DNA from: a virus
IMG/VR virus record: IMGVR_UViG_3300028840_005337
Span: 62,001-126,000 of that record
Length of the DNA: 64,000 bases
Direction: 5' to 3' (one strand)
Shown here: piece by piece, positions 24,136 to 32,837 of the stretch
Position numbering within the stretch: position 1 is the stretch's first letter
Layout: every line of letters begins with the position of its first letter
Notes under the pieces: generated by a model
The model's database searches: none
Told to the model about the DNA's origin: nothing
What the model saw: only the letters and a program-made list of their open reading frames with translations
Translations under genes and position numbers: made by a program

Positions 24136-25615
24136 CGATTACGTCGTCGTCATTGGTCCCGTCATTGTCGATCGCTACTTCGTGGGCAAACCCAGACGAC
24201 TTGACCGTACGGCGCCGGTGCCTCTAATCGGCGTCACGGGACAGTTCTGGGCGCCCGGTGGCGGCGGCAATGCCGCAAACTGCTTGGCCCATCTGGCCCT
24301 CCCAACGACGTTCGTCGGCATGGTCGGAGACGACGACGCCGGCGAAGAGTATCTCAAGGCACCGATGCCTCCCAACCTGCAGCTGAAGGTTGGCAAATAC
24401 GCTAACTACAGCACCCCCGTAAAAACCCGCGTCTATGCCAACAATCGCCTTGTAGCACGGTTTGACGCGGACGATCCTTACACAGGGTCGTTCGAGTCTA
24501 CGACTGCGTCCTTATTTTTTAGCGCTGTGGCAGAGAAGCCGCCTTTGGCGATACTTATCAGCGACTACAACAAGGGGGTGTGCACGCCCGACATCATCGG
24601 GTCCGTGCTGCTCTACGGCGAGGATCACAACGTCCCCGTGATCGTGGACCCTGATCCGGCGCACACAGAGAGCTATCAGGGCGCTACGCTACTCACGCCG
24701 AACGCCGACGAGGCAATGCGGATGGCAGCGGCCTGCGGGTATGCAGATCGCGCAACCGATCCGGTCGAAGCAGCTGACTTCCTGGCCAACAAGTTCGATT
24801 GTGACGTCCTCGTCACGCTCGGCAGCCACGGAATGGTGCTGGTTCCGCCCCACGGGCAGGAACGGTTCCCGCTGCAAGCGCTGCCCGCCGCTGCGATCGA
24901 TACGTGCGGTTGCGGAGATGCTGTGGCGTCGGCGATGACCTACGGGATTGCCACCGGAATGAACGCACGCACGGCTACGCGCTTTGCAAACGTGTCCGGT
25001 TCGCTATGCTGCGAGATCATTGGTGCTATGCCCATCCCGCTGCACCGCCTCAACCAACGCGTGACGCTGTCGCTCGGGCTCGATCGAAAGGTCGTGACCC
25101 TCGACGAGCTGCGTCTCCTGCGGCAATCCGTCGCCGTCGCCGGCGAAATCTTCGGGGTTGCCAACGGCGTGTTCGACGGCGTCCACGACGGGCACACCTC
25201 GCTGCTACGGCAGGCCAGGGAGCATTGTGACTTCCTGGCGGTGCTCGTGAACACTGACGAATCGGCGGAGCGCATCAAGCGCCGACCGCAACACAGTCAG
25301 ATAGCCCGTTCGCTCAGCCTGGCGGCGCATCCGTTGGTGGATGCGGTGCTGCTGTTCGACGGCGATAACGCAGTACCAGAGTATCAGGCGTTGCAGCCCG
25401 ATATCATGGTAAAAGGGCCGGACTACAAGGATAGGGAAGACCTGCTACCGGAAGCTGCGGTGCTGCCTGAATGGGGCGGCGAGCTGCGGTTGGCCGAGCT
25501 AGAGGTCGACGTCAGTAGTACCCAACTGCGGGAAGAAGATGAGGCCCTCAAAGAGAGCACTGCGCCAGGAGAGACTGAAGACAGCGCTGGAGGAGCTGGA
25601 GACGCTGCGGACTGA
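24104..25615 (+). CDS. hldE: Bifunctional heptose-7-phosphate kinase / heptose-1-phosphate adenylyltransferase
   Basis: 503 residues, both domains. It makes ADP-heptose, an LPS-core precursor, in the cytoplasm. The PfkB-type kinase has APGGGGNAANCLAHLALP (about 47), VIVDPDPAH and the anion-hole and catalytic motif DTCGCGDAVAS. The nucleotidyltransferase has NGVFDGVHDGHTSLLRQAR (HxGH), LVNTDESAERIKRRP and QPDIMVKGPDYK near the end, as in HldE. The host enzyme's usual TT in DTTGAGD is changed but the catalytic Asp is kept. The acidic tail overlaps the next gene. Confidence 0.85.
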   Translation: MTNSTEELASDDYVVVIGPVIVDRYFVGKPRRLDRTAPVPLIGVTGQFWAPGGGGNAANCLAHLALPTTFVGMVGDDDAGEEYLKAPMPPNLQLKVGKYANYSTPVKTRVYANNRLVARFDADDPYTGSFESTTASLFFSAVAEKPPLAILISDYNKGVCTPDIIGSVLLYGEDHNVPVIVDPDPAHTESYQGATLLTPNADEAMRMAAACGYADRATDPVEAADFLANKFDCDVLVTLGSHGMVLVPPHGQERFPLQALPAAAIDTCGCGDAVASAMTYGIATGMNARTATRFANVSGSLCCEIIGAMPIPLHRLNQRVTLSLGLDRKVVTLDELRLLRQSVAVAGEIFGVANGVFDGVHDGHTSLLRQAREHCDFLAVLVNTDESAERIKRRPQHSQIARSLSLAAHPLVDAVLLFDGDNAVPEYQALQPDIMVKGPDYKDREDLLPEAAVLPEWGGELRLAELEVDVSSTQLREEDEALKESTAPGETEDSAGGAGDAAD

Positions 25616-25844
25616 ACTCGCCTTCGACGAGATCACCGTAACGCTCAGCGACTTCCAACGACACTGGCAGTTCAAATATGGCGACAAGCATTTGGCGGAC
25701 TGGTGGCCAGCTTCTGCGAAGGGACAGCTCACAGGGTCACAAGACTCCGTCGACTGTGTGAGCACGTCTCAAGCGCAGAAGCTGGCCATCGCCGCTAAGA
25801 AGAAGCTGTTTACCGAGATTCGGCAGGCGCTTCAGCAGAGGTGA
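25539..25844 (+). CDS. Hypothetical protein
   Basis: 101 residues, GGAAGAAG before ATG. Charged coiled-coil-like N-terminus (LRQERLKTALEELETLR). Overlaps hldE by 77 nt and the convergent csrA by 35 nt. Function unknown. Confidence 0.6.
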   Translation: MRPSKRALRQERLKTALEELETLRTELAFDEITVTLSDFQRHWQFKYGDKHLADWWPASAKGQLTGSQDSVDCVSTSQAQKLAIAAKKKLFTEIRQALQQR

Positions 25845-25983
25845 GCTCCTCTCGCAGGATTTGTACATCCGGCGGGGCGTCGACACCGAGGCGGATCCGA
25901 TCACGACCAGTGCGGATGACCGTGACGGTGATGTCGTCGCCAATCTTGATCTGCTCACCTTCTTTGCGGGACAGGACCAACAT
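25810..25983 (-). CDS. csrA: Carbon storage regulator CsrA
   Basis: 57 residues on the minus strand, with a perfect AAGGAGGT 5 nt before ATG (25983-25981). The sequence MLVLSRKEGEQIKIGDDITV, then RIRLGVDAPPDV and LREEL, is canonical CsrA, including the RNA-binding N-terminal strand (Leu4, Arg6) and the C-terminal Arg of LREE. CsrA dimers bind A-N-GGA motifs, often in hairpin loops over ribosome sites, to control translation and mRNA decay. It stands alone on the opposite strand between rightward genes. It could reprogram host metabolism or regulate phage messages. Confidence 0.93.
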   Translation of the reverse strand: MLVLSRKEGEQIKIGDDITVTVIRTGRDRIRLGVDAPPDVQILREELTSAEAPAESR

Positions 25984-26052
25984 GGTAGACCTCCTTGTGC
26001 TTGCAGTAACAATACGCCCAGTTTATCACCTTCGGACCCCCGGAGCAACCAA

Positions 26053-26427
26053 ATGGGACAATTTCACTTCATGCAGATGTACAACGACGCCGCGGCGCGC
26101 GACTGCGCTGCCATGCCGCAGGCGTTGCTGATGATCGGAGCCGTTACGGCGGCTGAAAAGGACGCACGCGGGATGGGATATTGGGATGACCTGACCATCG
26201 ACGTGCTGTTCGAGAAGGCTCGCAGGCTTGTTGACCTGAGGGACTGTTTTTCGGAACGACTAAAGCTTATGCTATTGGATGGTGAAATCCTCGTCTTAGT
26301 CCGGGACCCTGTAGATGGACGCGTCCATCGGCTCCGAGACACCGACGTGATCGATTTCGATGACCCGATAGTAGGCCCGGAGCAGTTCTTTACATTGGCT
26401 GAAAAGCTGATCGAGCACTCGGCCTGA
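26053..26427 (+). CDS. Hypothetical protein
   Basis: 124 residues, CGGAG 8 nt before ATG. Helical N-terminal half, then a beta-like stretch (LLDGEILVLVRDPVDGRVHRL). Divergent from csrA with about 70 bp between starts. Function unknown. Confidence 0.65.
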   Translation: MGQFHFMQMYNDAAARDCAAMPQALLMIGAVTAAEKDARGMGYWDDLTIDVLFEKARRLVDLRDCFSERLKLMLLDGEILVLVRDPVDGRVHRLRDTDVIDFDDPIVGPEQFFTLAEKLIEHSA

Positions 26428-26430
26428 ATC

Positions 26431-26446
26431 TTATTCAGGAGAATAA
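26431..26446. promoter_or_regulatory. Palindrome TTATTC-N4-GAATAA, copy 3
   Basis: TTATTC AGGA GAATAA ends one base before the ATG of sbcD-like gene 26448 and is preceded by GAATC as at copy 1. Here the loop AGGA plus G forms the Shine-Dalgarno sequence, so an RNA hairpin would present it in a tetraloop. Confidence 0.65.
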
Positions 26447-26447
26447 A

Positions 26448-27665
26448 ATGGCAGCGAGACCGCTAGCACTGGTATCGGCTGACTGGCATCTTCGTAAGTA
26501 CGACCGCGTGTGGTACCGACGTGACACGCTGCGCGGCGACGCCGCGTGGGGCGTCCGACAGGTATGCGACATTGCGGCCGAGCAAATGCCTGATTGTCTG
26601 ATCCTGCTGGGCGACCTGTTCGACCAGCGGCTGCAGCAGTCAGATTCTCTGATGCTCATGCGACGAGCTATGGCTGATTTCCAGGAGAACAATATCCAAG
26701 TGCAGTTCATTCAAGGACAGCACGAGCGGTCTTCACCGACGCTGATGAAGTCGATCCACAGCTGGTCACAGCATATCGACGAGCGGATGGTGGAGTTGGA
26801 CAACGGCAACCTGCTCATGTACGGCCTGGATTATCGCAATCCGGTCGAGGTTGAGGAGGCGCTGCGTGCCGTGCCTACAAACGCTGACATTTTGGCGACT
26901 CATCAGGTTTGGAAGGATTACCTTGGCGAGGAGCGCGGCGATGCCTGGTTCCACTGGGCGCCGACGCAGTTCATTGCCACGGGAGATTTCCACAAAGCGA
27001 AATTCGAGACGCGTGGGACGCAGAAGATCCTGTCACCGGGACCGCTCTGCATGCAGAACATCGGCGAGGATCACGAGAAGTTCGTGTTCATGCTGAACTC
27101 TGATCTCACCGTCACGCCATACAAATTGCGATCGCGCGGCTACTATGAGGCACGCCTGTACGAGGAAGCGCAACTCGAGCAATTCCTCGACGAGTGGGAC
27201 GCCTCCCCGGCGAAGATCCCGCAGGTTGGCGTGCCGCCCGCCGTCGCAACAAACATCATCCGCGTTTGGTACCGTTCGGATATTCCCGACGCCAAGCCGC
27301 GGTTGGAAGGTAGGATCGGCTCATCGGCCCACCTATTTACAACGATGATCCCTGTCGAAGACCAGGCACAGACGGTCGACGCCGAGCGGCGTGTCCAGGC
27401 TGTACTTGGTGCGGGCATGGTCGGATGCATCAACGAGTTTTACGGAGATGACCCTCGCGCATGCGCAGATGCCGTGCGGCTCTACCGTAGCAAAGACATC
27501 CAAACCGAGCTACTTTCAATCTTCAAGGAGCAAGTTAGTGTCCCTAACGGTCACCGAGAAGGAACATTTCAAGACGAGACTCCAGGAGATCCACGATCGA
27601 GCGACTGCACAACTGACGGCCGACGCGCCAGCGTGGGAGCCACGGCTCCGCAACAAGGCAGCTAA
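26448..27665 (+). CDS. sbcD: SbcD/Mre11-like nuclease (T4 gp47 type)
   Basis: 405 residues. Di-metal phosphoesterase motifs in order: SADWHLR (Asp12, His14), LGDLFDQ (Asp56, Asp59), QGQHE (His92; the usual Asn is Gln), ATHQVWK, and GDFHKAK. With the SbcC-like ATPase it would process DNA ends and hairpins during recombination-dependent replication. The last 40 residues lie over the start of the next gene and look like read-through composition. Confidence 0.88.
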   Translation: MAARPLALVSADWHLRKYDRVWYRRDTLRGDAAWGVRQVCDIAAEQMPDCLILLGDLFDQRLQQSDSLMLMRRAMADFQENNIQVQFIQGQHERSSPTLMKSIHSWSQHIDERMVELDNGNLLMYGLDYRNPVEVEEALRAVPTNADILATHQVWKDYLGEERGDAWFHWAPTQFIATGDFHKAKFETRGTQKILSPGPLCMQNIGEDHEKFVFMLNSDLTVTPYKLRSRGYYEARLYEEAQLEQFLDEWDASPAKIPQVGVPPAVATNIIRVWYRSDIPDAKPRLEGRIGSSAHLFTTMIPVEDQAQTVDAERRVQAVLGAGMVGCINEFYGDDPRACADAVRLYRSKDIQTELLSIFKEQVSVPNGHREGTFQDETPGDPRSSDCTTDGRRASVGATAPQQGS

Positions 27666-28152
27666 GGTCGTCGAACAGCAGTTCGGCGTCGCGGAACTTC
27701 TGAATAAACAAATGGAAATTCGGCGTCAGCGGCGCGAGCTAGGCAGACAACTAGAGCAGCTCGACACCGAGATCTATGAGAAAATCCACGGCCTGCTGTC
27801 AGATGACGCACCCTGGGTCGAGGACGATAGGCGTTACTACAGCCGTAACCGCCATGAACGCCAGGAATTCGCACGCTACCCGGAGAACTGCCGACAGCCA
27901 ATGCGCTGCCAGCTTCAATACGAGTTCGAAAAACTCCGGGCAGAGCATCCCATTGGACGCGCTCTTGCTGAACTCAAGGACCGCGTTGACCATTACCGAG
28001 ATCGCATCATTGCGTGCGCATCGCACGCAAAGATGGAGACATTATGGGAGGAGGTTGTCGAAGAGCTGGGCAACTTCGAGCCCAGTGATCCCGACGCCCG
28101 GACTCCTAGAAAGGTGGAGACCGCCCGTGTCACACACGATAAGAAGAAGTGA
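27538..28152 (+). CDS. Hypothetical charged helical protein
   Basis: 204 residues from GTG, AAGGAG 9 nt upstream. Mostly charged helices (VVEQQFGVAELLNKQMEIRR; RELGRQLEQLDTEIYEK). It overlaps sbcD by 128 nt, which is unusually long. Set between sbcD and sbcC, so it may act with them; no domain recognised. Confidence 0.65.
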   Translation: MSLTVTEKEHFKTRLQEIHDRATAQLTADAPAWEPRLRNKAAKVVEQQFGVAELLNKQMEIRRQRRELGRQLEQLDTEIYEKIHGLLSDDAPWVEDDRRYYSRNRHERQEFARYPENCRQPMRCQLQYEFEKLRAEHPIGRALAELKDRVDHYRDRIIACASHAKMETLWEEVVEELGNFEPSDPDARTPRKVETARVTHDKKK

Positions 28153-28513
28153 GCTGCCGCCGATAGTGCTTCCGAACATTATCGAGCAGGCTGTGAAGGA
28201 AACCGAGGCTGCGATGCGGGAAGCTATGGAACGCATCAAGAACATGCCGACGACACTGCTTGCCGTGGATACCGAGTCGGGGGCTATAAAAGCCGTCGAC
28301 GAGTTCTCTACGGAAGCAGTGGCAGCCCGCTGTAGCCATGAATGTCCGTGCGTTATCGGTGAAACCCATTACCGCGCACCAAATTGCCCCAATAGGAGCC
28401 CCCATGGAACATTACCCAAGCCATCTGACCCCGGCGTTGCCGATTTTCTTGGACCGAATCCGGTCGGCTGCACAATCACTCCCGGTGCACATAAGCCATC
28501 CGCCCGCGACTGA
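28127..28513 (+). CDS. Hypothetical protein
   Basis: 128 residues from GTG with AAGGTGGAG 7 nt upstream. Helical N-terminal half (NIIEQAVKETEAAMREAMERI) and a Cys/Pro-rich end. The end overlaps the next gene by 110 nt. Function unknown. Confidence 0.55.
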   Translation: MSHTIRRSELPPIVLPNIIEQAVKETEAAMREAMERIKNMPTTLLAVDTESGAIKAVDEFSTEAVAARCSHECPCVIGETHYRAPNCPNRSPHGTLPKPSDPGVADFLGPNPVGCTITPGAHKPSARD

Positions 28514-28607
28514 ATCCGCTGATCGGTCGTACGGAATGACCTGTGTGCAGGCGCTCCGGATGTATGCGCCGGACCTGATCGAAGAAGGGAGGGTGATCAT
28601 AGAATGA
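28404..28607 (+). CDS. Hypothetical small protein
   Basis: 67 residues, AGGAG 5 nt before ATG, coupled by ATGA to the next gene. It lies mostly over the previous reading frame; the ribosome site and coupling favour it. Function unknown. Confidence 0.5.
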   Translation: MEHYPSHLTPALPIFLDRIRSAAQSLPVHISHPPATESADRSYGMTCVQALRMYAPDLIEEGRVIIE

Positions 28608-28942
28608 GTGCGGACCTCACGTTGAAGTACGCAACCACTTTCACGAGTCTTGCTAACGCTATGCGACTTGTGAAGGCGTCGCTGCTGGCCCTCAAGGATG
28701 CCAGCGATAATCTCAACGACTGGTGGGACGACCAAGACCTCGAAGGTGTGGAGGACGAGGACGAGTTCCTCGCCAAGAAAGCCGCCGAGACTTTTGGCAT
28801 CCCGGAGAGCTTCGCGCTCGCCCTTGTCGACTTTTCGTTGCTTCCAGAGATCAAAGGTATGAAGGCTGCGCCGCCTGACGCCATGACGCTCGCCGAAGCG
28901 CTATCACTACTGCACCCCCTAACAAGTGAGAGCTGGCCATGA
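28604..28942 (+). CDS. Hypothetical protein
   Basis: 112 residues, GAAGGGAGG before ATG. Helical and acidic (NLNDWWDDQDLEGVEDEDEF). Coupled by overlap to the SbcC-like gene. Function unknown. Confidence 0.65.
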   Translation: MSADLTLKYATTFTSLANAMRLVKASLLALKDASDNLNDWWDDQDLEGVEDEDEFLAKKAAETFGIPESFALALVDFSLLPEIKGMKAAPPDAMTLAEALSLLHPLTSESWP

Positions 28943-31083
28943 TAATCCAGAAGGTCAACCTTCGACATTTCTGCCAGCACATCCAGGAAGAATTCACGCT
29001 GTCGCCTGGGCTCAACATGATCGTTGGGCCCAACGGCAGCGGGAAGACCAACCTCCTGCGTGCTACGCAGTTTCTCGTCACGGGGGACTCGGGCGGCAAT
29101 CGCCCCAAGGCGGACGACGTCTACCAAGGCGTGTTCGGCTCAAACGAGGAGTCCTTTGTGAGCGGCCAGCTGTTGCACGAGGGAACAGTCATTACCCTCA
29201 AGCGTGCGCTCCAGCCGGCGACAGCCAATCTCATGGAGATCGGCGACGAGACCTGGACGTCTGTCAATGCCATTAACAGCGAGCTGTTCCGACGGCTGGG
29301 CACGACGAAGAAGCAGATCCACGACTACATCTTCGTCCGCCAACGCGGCATCGACGAGATGTTCGACCAAAAGCCCGCCGAGCGGGCCGCATCGCTGGCA
29401 TCCCTCTTCGGCCTCGACAAGGCTGAGAAGATCTGGAAGCAGACCGGCGACTTCCTCAAAACGATCGAGGTGCCGACCACGACGTTGAGTCTGGATGAGC
29501 TGAACGCGCAGCACGCTGACATACAGGTGCAGATCACCGAGCTCAACAACCAGTTCGCGGCGCTCCATCTACCACTCGACGGCGACGCCAAGCTTGCGGA
29601 ACATCAAACCGTGATCGACGGCTGTAAGCAGCGTGAGATGCTGATGAACAAGCAGGCGGTCCTGGAGAAGACGCGTGAAGAGACGCTCGCTTCTGCCAAG
29701 GCTGCGATGTCGTACCGGCAACAGTTGCAGACAGAGGCTACGCTGCTGGAGAACGCTATGGCCGCCGTCAGCGTCGAAGCCAATGACGCGCACGGCGAGC
29801 TGGCACGTTGGGACGCGTACGATAAGTCGCTGACAGCGCGCGAGCAGTTCGTCGCCGACGAGCTGGCTTTTCGTACCAAGTGGCCGAGTCATCCGAAGCA
29901 GCCGCGCGAGGTCGCACCGCTCGGTGAGGACCTTGTCGAGGCGTTGAAGGGCTATCGTGCAGTGCGTAACAGTCTCACCAACAGCATCAAAGGCCTGGAG
30001 GATGAGGACGACAACTGTCCGACGTGTGGCCAGCCACTGCCCGAGGCCGACCAGGCCACGGCACGCTTGCAGGAGCTGCACGATCAGCTGCGTGAGTGCG
30101 AGATGGAACGACAGCCGCTCGAGGAACAGCAACGTGCGTACGATCAGTACTGCGCCGAGCTGTTACACTGGCAACGGCAGTGCGAGGAGATGGATAAAGA
30201 GCAGGAAGCCTTGGAGCAACGCAAAGAGGCCCTGCAGCTGGTTGAGCAACCACGCAGCGCGCGTGACGCTCTCCAGGCCGTCATCGACGAGCACACCGAG
30301 TTCTGTGCGGCGCATAAGGAGATCCAGGAGAAGCTTAAGGTGGCGCTTGCTACTGAGGCCAGCCTCGACGCGAAGCTGGACCAGCAAAACCAGACGCACT
30401 TTGAGCAGACCGCGGAGATCGACTCGCTGCATAAGTACACGGCGGAGGCCGCTACCATTGCTCGCCAGGAGTTGCAGCAGCTGAAAGGCCGGCTGGCGCA
30501 GGCCACCGAGCTCGACAAGCAGATCGCTGTGCTGCGCGCCACGCTCGACGGCGTGGAGTCGAAGATCGACGACGTGCGGCGTGTGGAGCAAAAGAGCATC
30601 CGCACTCGGCAGGCTGTCGACCACCTGCAGCGTATCCGAGACATGTACCACCGCAACGAGGCCCCGCGCTTGGTGTCCTACACCTATATCGAGAACATGC
30701 TCGACGAGGTGAACCGAACACTGGAGCTATTCGAGGCGCCTTTCCGGGTGGAGATGGACGAGGATCTGGGCTTCATCTGCCGGTTTACCGATGGTATTCG
30801 GGTGCAGCCCGACAGTCGGCTCTCGGTCGGCGAGCGGATCGTTCTTGCTATGGCGTTCCGCATTACAGTAAACTCTACGTTCGCAGGTCAGGTGGGTGTC
30901 CTCATTCTGGACGAGCCCACTGCCGGCCTTGACGAACACAACCTCGGCTGTCTACCGCACGCCCTGGAACGTCTGCAGGTACTATCTGCAGAGCGTGGAC
31001 TCCAGGTTTTGTTCGTCACGCACGAACCGCGGATTCAGCACCTGTTTGACAACGTCATTACGTTACGAGCCCATGAAAACTGA
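28939..31083 (+). CDS. sbcC: SbcC/Rad50-like ATPase (T4 gp46 type)
   Basis: 714 residues. N-terminal Walker A VGPNGSGKT (about 30-38) follows LRHFCQHIQEEFTLSPGLN. Two long coiled coils flank a zinc hook CPTCGQPLP near residue 360. The C-terminal lobe has the ABC signature LSVGERIVLAMAFRI and Walker B VLILDEPTAGLD. Partner of the SbcD-like nuclease four genes upstream. Shorter than cellular SbcC (about 1000), like T4 gp46. Confidence 0.93.
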   Translation: MIIQKVNLRHFCQHIQEEFTLSPGLNMIVGPNGSGKTNLLRATQFLVTGDSGGNRPKADDVYQGVFGSNEESFVSGQLLHEGTVITLKRALQPATANLMEIGDETWTSVNAINSELFRRLGTTKKQIHDYIFVRQRGIDEMFDQKPAERAASLASLFGLDKAEKIWKQTGDFLKTIEVPTTTLSLDELNAQHADIQVQITELNNQFAALHLPLDGDAKLAEHQTVIDGCKQREMLMNKQAVLEKTREETLASAKAAMSYRQQLQTEATLLENAMAAVSVEANDAHGELARWDAYDKSLTAREQFVADELAFRTKWPSHPKQPREVAPLGEDLVEALKGYRAVRNSLTNSIKGLEDEDDNCPTCGQPLPEADQATARLQELHDQLRECEMERQPLEEQQRAYDQYCAELLHWQRQCEEMDKEQEALEQRKEALQLVEQPRSARDALQAVIDEHTEFCAAHKEIQEKLKVALATEASLDAKLDQQNQTHFEQTAEIDSLHKYTAEAATIARQELQQLKGRLAQATELDKQIAVLRATLDGVESKIDDVRRVEQKSIRTRQAVDHLQRIRDMYHRNEAPRLVSYTYIENMLDEVNRTLELFEAPFRVEMDEDLGFICRFTDGIRVQPDSRLSVGERIVLAMAFRITVNSTFAGQVGVLILDEPTAGLDEHNLGCLPHALERLQVLSAERGLQVLFVTHEPRIQHLFDNVITLRAHEN

Positions 31084-32113
31084 TTCGCAGATCCTTAAGC
31101 TGCATGTTGCTCACAAGCAAGTGTGGTATTTGGATGGCATGGATATAGCACGGACCGATGGCCACGCGATCGAGGACTTCCTCGATACAAGCCGGCTACA
31201 GTGCGCCGAGCGGGTCCGCCTGCTCGGTCTCCATGCCAATGCGAGGCTCATTACGGCGTTGTACGACCGCAAGCTCAAAGGTCAGCCCTTGGAGATTGAA
31301 GTCGCATCGCCGTTGGCGTGCGCGTCTGTTGCGGAGCGTCATAACCCAGAGGCTGTGCTGTATCGCATGCGCCTCTTCGAACGCGCTCCGAGTGTCGGCG
31401 GCTTTCATACCGTCACTGAGAACGACTACCGTGCATATGCCCTCGCGGTCGAAACCATGCAGAGCGTCTTTAACAACATGCCAACAACCCAGCAGGCGTT
31501 ACGACTTCTGCGTGCCCATCCAGCGTGGCGCGCAGTGTCGTTCATCCACAGCGTCAACCCCATGGCTGTCGCTGGCCTGCTCAGCTACATGCTCGATCCG
31601 CGGTGGTTCGTTGACCCGTGCTACCCGGACCGTTTGAGTAAGCTGTACATGAGTCTCGGGCTGCATCCAAAGACGCAGGCTGGGGTGACGTTGGGCGGTG
31701 CGCAGCACCGTAACCACAAACGCTGTGCGCTGGTACTGCGTTGCTGGAAAGACAGAACACGTGAGGGCGAGGTGCGCAGCAAGTTCGAAGTCACCGCGCC
31801 TGTCGCCGTGACAGGCAGCTCCGAACTCGGGCTCGCACCGTATGACTTCTCGTGGCGTCAGTGGGGATTGCACATGGGTATCGGCATGGACACCGACATC
31901 GAACCCAATCCTGTCAAGGCGGATCTGCGTGCGTCACAACGCTTCGTGGCCTTCCTGAGGCATACGTGGCTGGATGCGCTTTATCGCGATTCGAGTGCCT
32001 TGCCAGGCGTCAATACCGAACTGTTCCGACCCGGCGATTTCTTCAAGCAACACAAGGAGATCATCGCTTACCAACAGCACGTGGAAGCGACCGAAGGAGA
32101 CAGTTACTGCTGA
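31073..32113 (+). CDS. Hypothetical protein
   Basis: 346 residues. Overlaps the end of sbcC by 11 nt; weak ribosome site. A likely helical core contains FIHSVNPMAVAGLLSYMLDP, followed by PDRLSKLYMSLGLHP. I do not recognise the family. It ends the block before a strong promoter at 32183. Confidence 0.65.
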   Translation: MKTDSQILKLHVAHKQVWYLDGMDIARTDGHAIEDFLDTSRLQCAERVRLLGLHANARLITALYDRKLKGQPLEIEVASPLACASVAERHNPEAVLYRMRLFERAPSVGGFHTVTENDYRAYALAVETMQSVFNNMPTTQQALRLLRAHPAWRAVSFIHSVNPMAVAGLLSYMLDPRWFVDPCYPDRLSKLYMSLGLHPKTQAGVTLGGAQHRNHKRCALVLRCWKDRTREGEVRSKFEVTAPVAVTGSSELGLAPYDFSWRQWGLHMGIGMDTDIEPNPVKADLRASQRFVAFLRHTWLDALYRDSSALPGVNTELFRPGDFFKQHKEIIAYQQHVEATEGDSYC

Positions 32114-32182
32114 CCGTATCTAGTGGTGTTGAAGTTTCTGACCACAAAATATGGGATTGTCAAAACTGCCGGTGTTTATCCG

Positions 32183-32211
32183 TTGACAGGCTCAACAACG
32201 GCAGGTAGTAT
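32183..32211 (+). promoter_or_regulatory. Strong sigma70-like promoter
   Basis: TTGACA (32183-32188), 17-bp spacer, TAGTAT (32206-32211). It lies about 30 bp upstream of the GTG at 32243. The consensus quality suggests recognition by host vegetative sigma, probably early expression. Confidence 0.75.
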
Positions 32212-32242
32212 GCATACTGCCAACGGGCAAAAGGAAGTTCCC

Positions 32243-32695
32243 GTGATCGAAGTAAGGATACAGCTGCGGTTCAATCAGCACTCACTCGGAGACCGCCGAA
32301 CTAAGCAGCTCAACCAGATGCTGCGCGACCCTGACGGCCGTGTAATGTTCATGCCGACCTGGTGGAAGGCATTGATGCGTTATGCGGCTCAAGTTGTCAA
32401 TAGACACCACGATGCTGTCAAAGACATCGACTGGGCGCCCGTCATCGAGGGAACTCCAAGGGAGTACAAACGATTCTACGCCCCGCAGAAGTTCACACTT
32501 CACGAGGCGTTCTTTCCAGGGGACGAGATCATCGTACACGCAGTGCTGCCGACGGAACTTCCTATCGACGACTTCAAGGAGTTGCTTGAGGTGGCCGGCA
32601 AGTACAGAGGCATCAGTCCCTATCGCAAGGATCAGAAGTACGGCACCTTTGATGTCATTGCTGTGACGCGGAGGATCAGGACAAAACCCAAGTAA
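32243..32695 (+). CDS. Hypothetical protein
   Basis: 150 residues from GTG with AAGGA 7 nt upstream. Beta-rich (VIEVRIQLRFNQHSLG; DEIIVHAVLPTELP) and ends with a basic stretch. It stands alone between a strong promoter and a strong terminator, so it forms its own transcription unit, a layout typical of early host-takeover genes. Family unknown. Confidence 0.65.
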   Translation: MIEVRIQLRFNQHSLGDRRTKQLNQMLRDPDGRVMFMPTWWKALMRYAAQVVNRHHDAVKDIDWAPVIEGTPREYKRFYAPQKFTLHEAFFPGDEIIVHAVLPTELPIDDFKELLEVAGKYRGISPYRKDQKYGTFDVIAVTRRIRTKPK

Positions 32696-32698
32696 AAG

Positions 32699-32736
32699 AA
32701 AAGGCCCGCTGGTGGCACAGCGAGCCTTTTGTGTTT
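32699..32736 (+). terminator. Rho-independent terminator
   Basis: AAAAGGC plus CGCTG pairs with CAGCG plus GCCTTTT with one mismatch, followed by GTGTTT. It closes the single-gene unit 32183-32695. Confidence 0.85.
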
Positions 32737-32837
32737 CACGACCTGCAGGGGCATGCGGTCATGGCGGTATGTTACTGCCAATGATAGCGGACCCTGCGCA
32801 TGTGGTCAACCCCGTTGGGGGGACCAAAGGACGCAGA

